A stretch of DNA of 64,000 nucleotides from Arachis hypogaea (lineage: Eukaryota; Streptophyta; Magnoliopsida; Fabales; Fabaceae): positions 74,083,559-74,147,558 of the forward strand of contig NC_092052.1 in assembly GCF_003086295.3 (NCBI RefSeq), written 5' to 3'. Below are positions 46,581 through 57,052 of the stretch, one piece after another; position 1 is the first letter of the stretch; each line of letters begins with the position of its first letter. The notes beneath the pieces are model-generated. The model did no database searches and had not been told where the DNA came from. It saw nothing but the letters and a program-made list of their open reading frames with translations. Made by a program: the position numbers and the translations under genes.

Positions 46581-48248
46581 TGGTATGCGAAATCGTGATC
46601 TTCAACAATGGCGCCAATGGCTTGGTGCTCTCAAACGTGAATCACACTTTGTCACAAATCCGCACAACTAACCAGCAAGTACACTGGGTCATCCAAGTAA
46701 TAAACCTTACGTGAGTAAGGGTCGATCCCACGGAGATTGTCGGCTTGAAGCAAGTTATGGTCACCTTGTAAATCTCAGTCAGGCGGATTCAGATAGTTAT
46801 AGAGATTTGATAATTAAAACATAATTGAAATATAAACCAGGATAGAGATACTTATGTAATTCATTGGTGAGAATTTCAGATAAGCGTATAGAGATGCCTT
46901 TCGTTCCTTTGAACCTCTGCTTTCCTGCTGTCTTCATCCAATCATTCCTACTCCTTTCCATGGCAAGCTTTATGTAGGGCATCATCGTTGTCAATGGCTA
47001 CATCCCATCCTCTCTGTAAAAATGGTCCAATGCGCTGTCACTGCATGGCTAATCATCTGTCAGTTCTCGATCATACTGGAATAGGATTTACTATCCTTTT
47101 GTGTCTGTCACTACGCCCAGCACTCGCGAGTTTGAAGCTCGTCATAGCCATCCCTTCCCAGATCCTACTCGGAATACCACAGACAAGGTTTAGACTTTCC
47201 GGATCTCAAGAATGGCCATCCATGGGTTCTAACTTATACCACGAAGATTCTAATATCTCGGACTCGGTCCTCTGTATTAGATATCTAAGAGATACTCATT
47301 CTAGCTTGTTTGCATGTAGAACACAAGTGTTTGTCAGGCAAGCGTTCATAGGTGAGAATGATGATGAGCGTCACATAATCATCACATTCATCATGTTCTT
47401 GGGTGCGAATGGATATCTTAGAGAAGGAATAAGCTTGAATTGAATAGAAAAACAGTAGTACTTTGTATTAATTCATGAGGAACAGCAGAGCTCCACACCT
47501 TAATCTATGGAGTGTAGAAACTCTACCGTGGAAAATACATAAGTGATAAGGTCCAGGCATGGCCGAATGGCCAGCCCCCCAAAATGTGATCCAAGGATCA
47601 AAAGATAATCCAAAGTTGTAAATACAATAGTAAAAAGTCCTATTTATGCTAAACTAGTTACTAGGGTTTACAGAAATGAGTAAATGATTCAGAAATCCAC
47701 TTCCGGGGCCCACTTGGTGTGTGCTTGGACTGAGCATTGACCTTTACACGTGTAAAGGCTTCTTTTGGAGTTGAACGCCAGTTTGTAATCTATTTCTGGT
47801 ATTTAACTCCACTTTGCAACCTGTTTCTGGTGTTTAACTCCAGAATACAGCATGGAACTGGCGTTGAACGCCAGTTTGCGTCGTCTAAAATCGGGTAAAG
47901 TATGGACTATTATATATTTCTGGAAATCTCTGGATGTCTACTTTCTAACGCAATTGAGAGCGCGCCATTTGGATTCTGTAGCTCCAGAAAATCCATTTTG
48001 AGTGCAGGGAGGTCAGAATCCAGCAGCATCTGCAGTCCTTCTTCAACCTCTGAATCTGATTTTTGCTCAAGTCCCTCAATTTCAGCCAGAAAATACCTGA
48101 AATCACAGAAAAACACACAAACTCATAGTAAAGTCCAGAAATGTGATTTTTATTTAAAAACTAATAAAAATATACTAAAAACTAACTAAATTATACTGAA
48201 AACTATGTAAAAATAATGCCAAAAAGCGTATAAATTATCCGCTAATCA
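46581..48248 (-). repeat. 3' LTR of element E
   Basis: TGGTATGC to GCTAATCA on the plus strand, 1,668 bp, the same length as the partner. Over the first ~85 bases I count two differences from the other copy. The dyad array (about 47771-47880) has several decayed CG sites. Confidence 0.95.
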
Positions 48249-49375
48249 CAACACCAAACTTAAATTGTTGCTTGTCCCCAAGCAACTGAAAATCAAATAG
48301 GATAAAAAGAAGAGAATATACTATAAATTCCAAAATATCAATGAAACTTAGCTCCAATCAGATGAGCGGGACTTGTAGCTTTTTGCCTCTTGAATAGTTT
48401 TGGCATCTCACTTTATCCATTGAAGTTCAGAATGATTGGCATCTATAGGAACTTAGAATTCAGATAGTATTATTGATTCTCCTAGATCAGTATGTTGATT
48501 CTTGAACACAGCTACTTTATGAGTCTTGGCCGTGGCCCTAAGCACTTTGTTTTCTAGTATTACCACCGGATACATAAATGCCACAGACACATAATTGGGT
48601 GAACCTTTTCAGATTGTGACTATCAGCTTTGCTAAAGTCCCCAATTAGAGGTGTCCATGGTTCTTAAGCACACTCTTTTTTTTTTGCTTTGGACCTTGAC
48701 TTTAACCGCTCAGTCTCAAGTTTTCACTTGACACCTTCACGCCACAAGCACATGGTTAGGGACAGCTTGGTTTAGCCGCTTAGGCCAGGATTTTATTCCT
48801 TTAGGCCCTCCTATCCACTGATGCTCAAAGCCTTGGATCCTTTTTATTTACCCTGACCTTTTGGTTTTAAGGGCTATTGGCTTTTTCTGCTTGCTTTTTC
48901 TTTTTCTTTCTTTTTTTTCACTATTTTTTTTCTTTTCTTCTTTTTTTATCTGCAAGCTTTTGTATTCACTGCTTTTTCTTGCTTCAAGAATCATTTTTAT
49001 GATTTTTCAGATTATCAAATAACATTTCTCCTTTTCGTCATTCTTTTAAGAGCCAACATATTTAACATTCATAAACAACAACTTCAAAAGACATATGCAC
49101 TGTTTAAGCATACATTCAGAAAACAAAAGTATTGCCACCACATCAAAATAATTAAACTAGTTTCAAGGATGAATTCGAAACCATGTACTTCTTGTTCTTT
49201 TGTTTTTAGAACAGTTTTCATTTAAGAGAGGTGATAGATTCATATTCATAACTTTAAGGCATAGACACTTAGACACTAATGATCATATAGTAAAGACACA
49301 AACATAATTAAACATGAAGCATGGAAACCGAAAACAGAAAATAAATAGACAAGGAGATTAAGGAATGAGTCCACC
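48249..49375 (-). other. 3' untranslated region of element E
   Basis: Homologous to 7197-8300 of B: the TTAAGTTTGGTGTTG phrase abutting the LTR, a conserved block (48280-48840), then a long pyrimidine run (48890-48960). No coding region. Confidence 0.65.
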
Positions 49376-50528
49376 TTAGTGAGGGTGGCGTCTTCCTCTT
49401 CTTGAAGAACCAATGGTGCTTTTGAGCTCCTCTATGTCTCTTCCTTGTCTTTGTTGCTCCTCCCTTATAGCTCTTTGATCTTCTCTAATTTCATGGAGGA
49501 TGATGGAATGCTCTTGGTGCTCCACCCTTAGTTGTCCCATATTGGAACTTAATTCTCCTAGGGAGGTGTTGATTTGCTCCCAATAGTTTTGTGGAGGAAA
49601 GTGCATCCCCTGAGGCATCTCAGGGATTTCATAGTGAGGAATTTCCTCATACTCTTGTTGAGGTCCATGATCTCTTGTTTGCTCCATCCTTTTCTTAGTG
49701 ATGGGTTTATCCTCTTCAATGAGGATGTCTCCCTCTATGTCAATTCCAGCCGAGTTGCAGAGGTGGCATATGAGGTGAGGAAAGGCTAACCTTGCCTAAG
49801 TGGAGGACTTGTCAGCCACCTTGTAAAGTTCTTGAGGTATAATCTCATGAACTTCCACCTCCTCTCCAATCATGATACTATGGATCATGATGGCCCGGTC
49901 TATAGTAACTTCAGACAGGTTACTAGTAGGAATGATTGAGCGTTGAATGAACTCTAGCCATCTCCTAGCCAGTGGTTTGAGGTCATGCCTTCTTAGTTGA
50001 ACCGGCTTGCCTCTTGAGTCAATTTTCCATTGAGCTCCTTCCTCACATATGTCTATGAGGACTTGGTCCAACCTTTGATCAAAGTTGACCCTTCTTGTGT
50101 AGGGGCGTGCGTTCTCTTCCATCATTGGCAAGTTGAACGCCAGCCTTACATTTTCCGGACTGAAATCTAAGTATTTCCCCCGAACCATGGTAAGCCAATG
50201 CTTTGGATTCGGGTTCACACTTTTGATCATGGTTCCTAGTGATCCATGCGTTTGCATAGAACTCTTGAACCATTAGGATCCCGACTTGTTGAATGGGGTT
50301 GGTGAGAACTTTCCAACCTCTTCTTTGGATCTCAAGTCGGATCTCCGGATACTCATTCTTTTTGAGCTTGAAAGGAACCTCAGGGATCACTTTCTTTTTG
50401 GCCACAACTTCATAAAAGTGGTCTTGATGGACCTTTGAGATGAATCTCTCCATCTCCCATGGCTTAGAGGTGGAAGCAATTGCCTTCCCTTTCCTCTTTC
50501 TTGAGGTTTCTCTGGCCTTAGGTGCCAT
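49376..50528 (-). pseudogene. ORF2 of element E, PF20167-like, with frameshift and stop
   Basis: Starts at ATG 50528 with a basic N terminus (SRKRKGKA), then MERFISKVHQDHFYEVV, IPEVPFKLKK, RGWKVLTNPIQQ and VQEFYANAWI. An extra T near 50222 shifts the frame. After that the usual LAFNLPMM, RRHDLKPLARRWLEFIQ and IMIHSIMIGEEVEVHE follow. A TAG interrupts near 49796 where B reads TTG. The C terminus is glutamine/glutamate-rich and probably coiled-coil. About 380 codons, like B. No catalytic motif recognised. Loss of frame makes this copy inactive unless the N-terminal product has a use. Confidence 0.75.
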
Positions 50529-51054
50529 TGATGGTTATGGAAAATAAAAAGTAATGCTTTTTACCACACCAAACTTAAAATGTTTGCTCGTCCCCGAGCA
50601 AAAAAAGAAAGAAAGAAGAAGGAAAAGAAGAGAAATGGAGGAGAGGGAGAGAGAGGTTGTTTCGGCCAAGGGGGAGAAGAGAGGTTTGTGTTGTGTGAAA
50701 TTGAAGAAAGAATGAGGGGTTTATATAGGAGTGGGGGGAGGGTTAAGGTTCGGCCATTAGGGTTGGGTTTGGGAGGGAAAATAGTTTGAATTTTGAAGGT
50801 AGGTGGGGTTTTTGGGGAAAAGAGGATGGATATGAGAGGTGAAGAGGTGATGGAGAAGAGTGATTGAGTTGATTGGTGAAGGGTATTTGGGGAAGAGAGT
50901 TATGAAAAGGTGTGAAGAGGAGAGAAGAAAAAGTGGGGATCCTGTGGGGTCCATAGATCCTGAGGGGATCCTGTGGGATCCACAGATCAAGTGGGGTCAA
51001 GGACTTAACATCCCTGCCCTAATTAGGCGTGTAAAATGCCCTTGCTGTGCAATC
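50529..51054 (-). other. Leader and promoter-like region of ORF2 in element E
   Basis: Lies between the dyad array and the ORF2 start. A TATATAAA on the minus strand (50720-50727) is about 190 bp before the ATG. A GATCCTGTGGGGTCCA phrase repeats two to three times near 50937-50990, and an ACACCAAACTTA copy sits at 50566-50577. The stretch reads like a promoter with 5' UTR rather than a gag-pol linker. Confidence 0.55.
50720..50727 (-). promoter_or_regulatory. Candidate TATA box for a separate ORF2 transcript
   Basis: TATATAAA on the minus strand, with the 31-bp dyad array about 330 bp upstream and the ORF2 ATG about 190 bp downstream. The order array, TATA, ORF is the same as in the LTR (array, TATA, gag). 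The equivalent spot in B appears to be lost by a small deletion. Confidence 0.45.
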
Positions 51055-51226
51055 TTGGCATTTAACGCCAGACTGCTGCCTGTTTCTGGCGTTAAACGCC
51101 CAAATGCAGCTTGTTTCTGGCGTTTAACACCAGGTAGATGCTTGGTTCTGGCGTTAAACACCAGCTTGGTGCTTGTTTCTGGCGTTAAATGCCAGACAGA
51201 TGCTTGTTTCTGGCGTTTAACGCCAG
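51055..51226 (-). repeat. 31-bp-phased palindrome array upstream of ORF2, element E
   Basis: Six dyads of the CTGGCGTTTAACGCCAG type start at 51055, 51086, 51117, 51148, 51179 and 51210, exactly 31 bp apart. Spacers are about 14 bp and related (TGCTTGTTT). Changes in the dyads are mostly CG to TG or CA. Confidence 0.95.
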
Positions 51227-51442
51227 CATGCCTCTCCTCCAGGGTGTGCTATTTTTAATGCTATTTTTCATTCTATTTTTTTATTTTTTTCAGTAGTTTT
51301 TATGACTCCACATGATCATCAACCTAATAAAACATGAAATAACAAAGAGAAAATAAAATATATATAATTAAATAACATTGAGTTGCCTCCTAACAAGCGC
51401 TTCTTTAATGTCAATAGTTTGACAGTGAGCTCTCATAGAGCC

Positions 51443-52021
51443 TCACAGATAATCAGAGCAAGGTTGGAACCTCCCAACACCAAACTTAGAGTTTGAATGT
51501 GGGGGTTCAACACCAAACTTAGTGTTTGATTGTGGCCTCCCAACACCAAACTTAGAGTTTGACTGTGGGGGATTTGGTTGACTCTGCAGTGAGAGAAGCT
51601 CTTTGTGCTTCCTCTCCATGGTTACAGAAGGAGATCCTTGAGTTTTAAACACAAGGTTGTCCTCATTCAGTTGAAGGACCAACTCTCCTCTGTCCACATC
51701 AATCACAGCTCTTGCTGTGGCTAGGAAGGGTCTTCCAAGGATGATGGATTCATCCTCTTCCTTTCCAGTGTCTAGGATTATGAAATCAGCAGGGACGTAA
51801 AGGCCTTCAACCTTTACTAGCACGTCCTCTACTAGTCCATAAGCCTGTTTTCTTGAGTTATCTACCATCTCTAATGAGATTCTGGCAGCTTGCACCTCAA
51901 AGATTCCCAGTTTCTCCATTACAGAGAGTGGCATGAGGTTTATTCCTGACCCAAGGTCACATAGAGCCTTCTCAAAGGTCATGGTGTCTATGGTACAAGG
52001 TATTAAGAACTTTCCAGAATC
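51443..52021 (-). pseudogene. pro: Retropepsin part of element E gag-pro
   Basis: Continues the gag frame after a TAG (52022-52024). The aspartic protease has CDLGSGINLMP with the catalytic D-x-G, LVEDVLVKVEGLYVPADFIIL (flap-side region) and SIILGRPFLATARAVIDVD. A C-terminal tail repeats NSKFGVGRPQ-like units three times, encoded by tandem ACACCAAACTTAG text. It would process gag. There is no RT after it. Element B reads a glutamine codon (CAA) where E has the TAG, so the stop is probably a mutation, though readthrough cannot be excluded. Confidence 0.8.
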
Positions 52022-53763
52022 CTATTTCTTCTGAGGCAATGTCAGTTGATCTAGATCACTCAGTTCATTGATGAGCAAGGGAGGTTCATCTTCCCAAGTC
52101 TCATTACCAAATAACTTGGCATTCAGCTTCATGATTGCACCAAGGTACTTGGCAACTTGCTCTTCAGTAACATCCTCATTCTCTTCAGAAGAAGAATACT
52201 CATCAGAGCTCATGAAGGGTAGAAGGAGGTTCAATGGAATCTCTATGGTCTCTAGATGACCCTCAGATTCCTTTGGTTCCTCAGAGAGAAACTCCTTATT
52301 GGTCACTGGACGTCCCAAGAGGTCTTCCTCACTGGGATTCACGTCCTCTCCCTGCCTTGTAGGTTCGGCCATAATGGTTAAATCAATGGCCTTGGACTCT
52401 CTTTTTGGATTCTCTTCTGTATTGCTTGGGAGAGTACTAGGAGGAGTTTCAGTGACTCTTTTACTCAGCTGGCCCACTTGTGCCTCCAAATTCCTAATGG
52501 AGGACCGTATTTCATTCATGAAACTTACAGTGGCCTTAGATAGATTAGACACTATATTTGCTAAGCTAGATGGATTCTGCTCAGAACTCTCTGTCTGTTG
52601 CTGAGTGGATGATGGAAAAGGCTTGCTATTGCTAAACCTGTTTCTTCCACCATTATTAAAGCCTTGTTGAGGCTTTTGTTGATCCTTCCATGAGAAATTT
52701 GGATGATTTCTCCATGAGGGATTATAGGTGTTTCCATAGGGTTTACCCATGTAATTCACCTCTGCTATTGCAGGGTTCTCAGGATCATAAGCTTCTCCTT
52801 CAGAAGATGCCTCTATAGTACTGTTGGATGATTCCTTCAATCCATTCAGACTCTGAGAGATCATATTGACTTGCTGAGTCAATATTTTATTCTGAGCCAA
52901 TATGGCATTCAGAGTATCAATTTCAAGAACTCCCTTCCTCCTAGGCGTCCCATTACTCACAGGATTCCTTTCAGAAGTGTACATGAACTGATTATTTGCA
53001 ACCATGTCAATGAGTTCTTGAGCTTCTGCAGGCATTTTCTTAAGGTGAATGGATCCACCTGTAGAGTGGTCCAATGACATCTTTGATAGCTCAGACAGAC
53101 CATCATAGAATATATCCAGGATGGTCCATTCTGAAAGCATGTTAGAAGGACACTTTTTGGTCAGTTCCTTGTATCTCTCCCAAGCTTCATAGATGGATTC
53201 ACCTTCTTTCTGTTTGAAGGTTTGAACATCCACTCTAAGTTTACTAAGCTTTTGAGGAGGAAAGAACTTGGCTAAGAAAGCCGTGACCAGCTTATCCCAA
53301 GAGTTCAGGCTATCCTTAGGTTGAGAGTCCAACCATACTCTAGCTCTATCTCTTACAGCAAACGGAAAAAGCATAAGCCTGTAGACCTCGGGATCAACCC
53401 TATTGGTCTTAACTGTATCATAGATCTGCAAGAATTCAGTTAAAAACTGAAAAGGATCTTCGGATGGAAGTCCATGAAACTTGCAGTTCTGTTGTATCAG
53501 AGAAACTAATTGAGGTTTAAGCTCAAAATTGTTTGCTCCAATGGCAGGGATTGAGATGCTTCTTCCATGTAAATTGGAATTTGGTGCAGTAAAGTCATCA
53601 AGCATCTTCCTTGCATTGTTATTATTTTTGGCCATGTCTCCTTCTGTTTCGAAAATTTCTGTCAGATTTTCTCCAGAGAGTTGTGCTTTAGCTTCCTCTT
53701 CAGAGTCCTTTCAGGTTCAGGATCAGCTTCAACAAGAATGTTCTTATCCTTGTTCCTGATCAT
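52022..53763 (-). pseudogene. gag: gag of element E, nearly intact
   Basis: An open frame of 537 codons runs from 53635 to the TAG at 52022. The original start is probably ATG 53763 (MIRNKDKNILVEADPEPER), but a net 10-bp loss relative to B near 53695 breaks the N-terminal frame. The gag core is well kept: CKFHGLPSEDPFQF, RARVWLDSQPKDSLNSW, FLAKFFPPQKLSKLRVDVQ and ESIYEAWERYKELTKKCP. YNPSWRNHPNFSWKDQQKP follows, then an acidic C terminus (SSDEYSSSEENEDVTEEQ). No CCHC knuckle is seen. It could in principle still make a gag lacking about 40 residues. Confidence 0.85.
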
Positions 53764-55357
53764 ATGAAAAAGAAGGAATAACAAAGAAAATATGGAATCC
53801 TCTATGTCACAGTATAGGGATTCCTTATGCAAGTATAAGAAGAGAAGAATATAAGAATGAGAAGAGAAAAACTCGAACACAGAGAGGAAGATGGGGTTCG
53901 AATTTTGGGTGGAAGAGAAGTGTTAGTAGATGAATAAATAAATAAATAATTAGAAGAAGATGAGGGATGAGAATTCGAAAATAATTGAAAAGAAAAGAAA
54001 AATAGTTTTGGTTTTAATTTAAAATTAAAATTGAAATTCGAAAATAAAAAAAAGAAAAATAAAATTCAATCAAATTAAATTTTAAAACAAATAGTTAATT
54101 AAAAAGAAATTTTGAAAAAGAGGGAAGAGATTTCCGAAAATTAGAAAGAGAGAGTTAGTTAGGTAGTTTTGAAAAAGATATGATTGAAATAGTCAACTTT
54201 TAAAATCAAACAAAAAGTCAAGTAGTTAATTGAAAAAGATTTGAAAATCAAATTTGAAAAGATAAAAAGTTAGAAAAGATTTTGAAATTAAATTTTGAAA
54301 ATGATGTGATTGAAATTTAATTTGAAAAAGATTTGAAAAAGAATTTTAAAAAGATTTGATTTTGAAAATTAAAGTTGATTACTTGACTAACAAGAAACAA
54401 AAAGATTTGATTTTGGAATTTAAAGATTGAACCTTTCTTATTAGGCAAGTAACAAACTTAATATTTTTGAATCAATCACATTAATTGTTAGCATTGAATT
54501 CGAAAATATGGAATAAAAATAAGAAAAAAATTTTGAAAATTAATTTGAAATTTTCGAAAATATTAAAGAAAAATTGAAAAAGATTTGATTTTTGAAAAAA
54601 ATTTGAAAAAGATAGAATTTTTAAATTGAAATTTTGATTCGACTCATAAGAAACAACTAAATTTTAAAAAGTTTTGAAAAAGTCAACTCAAATTTTCGAA
54701 AATTTATGAGTGAAAAAGGAAAAGATATTTTTTTGATTTTTGAATTTTAATAAAGAAAGAGAAAAACATCAAAAAGACTCAATGCATGAAAATTTTGGAT
54801 CAAAACACATGATGCATGCAAGAATACTTTGAATGTCAAGATGAACACCAAGAACACTTTGAATGTCAAGATAAACATCAAGACTTATTTTTGAAAAATT
54901 TTCAAGAAAAGAAAATATGCAAGACACCAAACTTAAAAAATTTTTATTCTTTAGACATTAATAATTCAAGAATGCATATGAAAAACAAGGAAAGACACAA
55001 AACAAGAAAATATGAAGATCAAACAAGAAGATTGGCCAAGAATGACTTGAAGATCATGAAGAATGCAATGCATGAAATTTTTGAAAATAATTTTTTTAGA
55101 AAATTAAAAAGATGCAATTGACACCAAACTTAAAACTTGACTCTAGACTCAAACAAGAAACACAAAAAATATTTTTGATTTTATGATTTTTAAAAATTTT
55201 TTGTATTTTTCGAAAATTACTTGGGAAAAACGAAAAAAGAAAATATAATTTTTTTTAAATTTTCGAAAATAAGAATAATAAAAACAAAAAGGTTAAAATT
55301 AAAATAAAATTACCTAATCTGAGCAACAGGATGAACCGTCAGTTGTCCAAACTCGAA
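53764..55357 (-). other. Leader of element E
   Basis: Low-complexity A/T-rich leader between primer-binding site and gag, homologous to the leader of A (opposite strand). Includes two ACACCAAACTTA copies near 54927 and 55122. Short frames here, such as that at 54816-55121, are not supported as genes. Confidence 0.75.
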
Positions 55358-55378
55358 CAATCCCCAGCAATGGTGCCA
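55358..55378 (-). other. Primer-binding site, element E
   Basis: TGGCACCATTGCTGGGGATTG on the minus strand. This is the tRNA-Asp complement with three transition changes, so it is decayed but in the right place, six bases from the LTR. Confidence 0.85.
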
Positions 55379-55384
55379 AAAACT

Positions 55385-57052
55385 TGGTATGCGAAATCGT
55401 GATCCTCAACAATGGCGCCAATGGCTTGGTGCTCTCAAACGTGAATCACACTTTGTCACAATTCCGCACAACTAACCAGCAAGTGCACTGGGTCGTCCAA
55501 GTAATAAACCTTACGTGAGTAAGGATCGATCCCACGGAGATTGTCGGCTTGAAGCAAGCTATGGTCACCTTGTAAATCTCAGTCAGGAGGATTCAGATAG
55601 TTATGGAGATTTGATAATTAAAACATAATTGAAATATAAACTAGGATAGAGATACTTATGTAATTCATTGGTGAGAATTTCAGATAAGCGTATAGAGATG
55701 CCTTTCGTTCCTCTGAACATCTGCTTTCTTGCTGTCTTCATCCAATCATTCCTACTCCTTTCCATGGCAAGCTTTATGTAGGGCATCACCGTTGTCAATG
55801 GCTACATCCCATCTTTTCTGTGAAAATGGTCCAATACGCTGTCACTGCATGGCTAATCATCTGTCGGTTCTCGATCATACTGGAATAGGATTTACTATCC
55901 TTTTCCGTCTGTCACTACGCCCAGCACTCGCGAGTTTGAAGCTCGTCACAGCCATCCCTTCCCAGATGCTACTCGGAATACCACAGACAAGGTTTAGACT
56001 TTCGGATCTCAAGAATGGCCATCCATGGGTTCTAACTTATACCACGAAGATTCTAATATCTCAAACTTGTTCCTCTGTATTAGATATCTAAGAGATACTC
56101 ATTCTAGCTTGTTTGCATGTAGAACGCAAGTGTTTGTCAGGCACGCGTTCATAGGTGAGAATGATGATGAGCGTCACATAATCATCACATTCATCATGTT
56201 CTTGGGTGCGAATGGATATCTTAGAGAAGGAATAAGCTTGAATTGAATAGAAAAACAGTAGTACTTTGTATTAATTCATGAGGAACAGCAGAGCTCCACA
56301 CCTTAATCTATGGAGTGTAGAAACTCTACCGTGGAAAATACATAAGTGATAAGGTCTAGGCATGGCCGAATGGCCAGCCCCTCATAATGTGATCCAAGGA
56401 TCAAAAGATAATCCAAAGATGTAAATACAATAGTAAAAAGTCCTATTTATGCTAAACTAGTTACTAGGGTTTACAAAAATGAGTAAATGATGCAGAAATC
56501 CACTTCTGGGGCCCACTTGGTGTGTGCTTGGGCTGAGCATTGAGCTTTACACGTGTAGAGGCTTCTCTTGGAGGTTGACGCCAGTTTGTAACCTGTTTCT
56601 GGCGTTTAACTCCACGTTGCAACCTGTTTCTGGTGTTTAACTCCAGAATGCAGCATGGAACTGGCGTTGAACGCCAGTTTGCATCGTCTAAACTCGGGCA
56701 AAGTATGGACTATTATATATTGCTGGAAAGTCCTGGATGTATACTTTCCAACGCAATTGAGAGAGCGCCATTGGAAGTTCTGTAGCTCCAGAATATCCAC
56801 TTTGAGTGCAGGGAGGTCAGAATCCAGCAGCATCTGCAGTCCTTCTTCAACCTCTGAATCTGATTTTTGCTCAAGTCCCTCAATTTCAGCCAGAAAATAC
56901 CTGAAATCATAGAAGAACACAAAAACTCATAGTAAAGTCCAGAAATGTGATTTTTATTTAAAAACTAATAAAAATATACTAAAAATTAACTAAATTATAC
57001 TAAAAACTATGTAAAAACAATGCCAAAAAGCGTATAAATTATCCGCTCATCA
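55385..57052 (-). repeat. 5' LTR of element E
   Basis: 1,668 bp, TGGTATGC to GCTCATCA on the plus strand, followed by TCTAT. The dyad array is at about 56576-56680. The TATA position reads TCCTATTTATG on plus, one base off the A/B sequence. Confidence 0.95.

Larger units (their letters stand above)
46581..57052 (-). mobile_element. Element E: non-autonomous LTR element with gag, retropepsin and ORF2
   Basis: Both LTRs are 1,668 bp and the target duplication TCTAT flanks it (46576-46580 and 57053-57057). Minus-strand order: 5' LTR, primer-binding site, leader, gag, retropepsin, 31-bp dyad array, TATA-like site, ORF2, 3' LTR. RT, RNase H and integrase are wholly absent, with no sign of a deletion scar. 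It is the best-preserved member of the A/B/E/H family here and the innermost of a four-level nest (LINE, F2, D, E). Confidence 0.95.

Noticed and set aside
51055..51226. Regular palindromic repeats with ~14-bp spacers, like a CRISPR array
   Set aside because: The host is a plant nuclear genome, the spacers are similar to each other and too short, no cas genes exist, and the same dyads occur in LTRs. It is a transposon-borne array.
52022..52024. Programmed amber readthrough between gag and protease in E
   Set aside because: Element B has a glutamine codon at this spot, so a point mutation is simpler. Not fully excluded without other copies.
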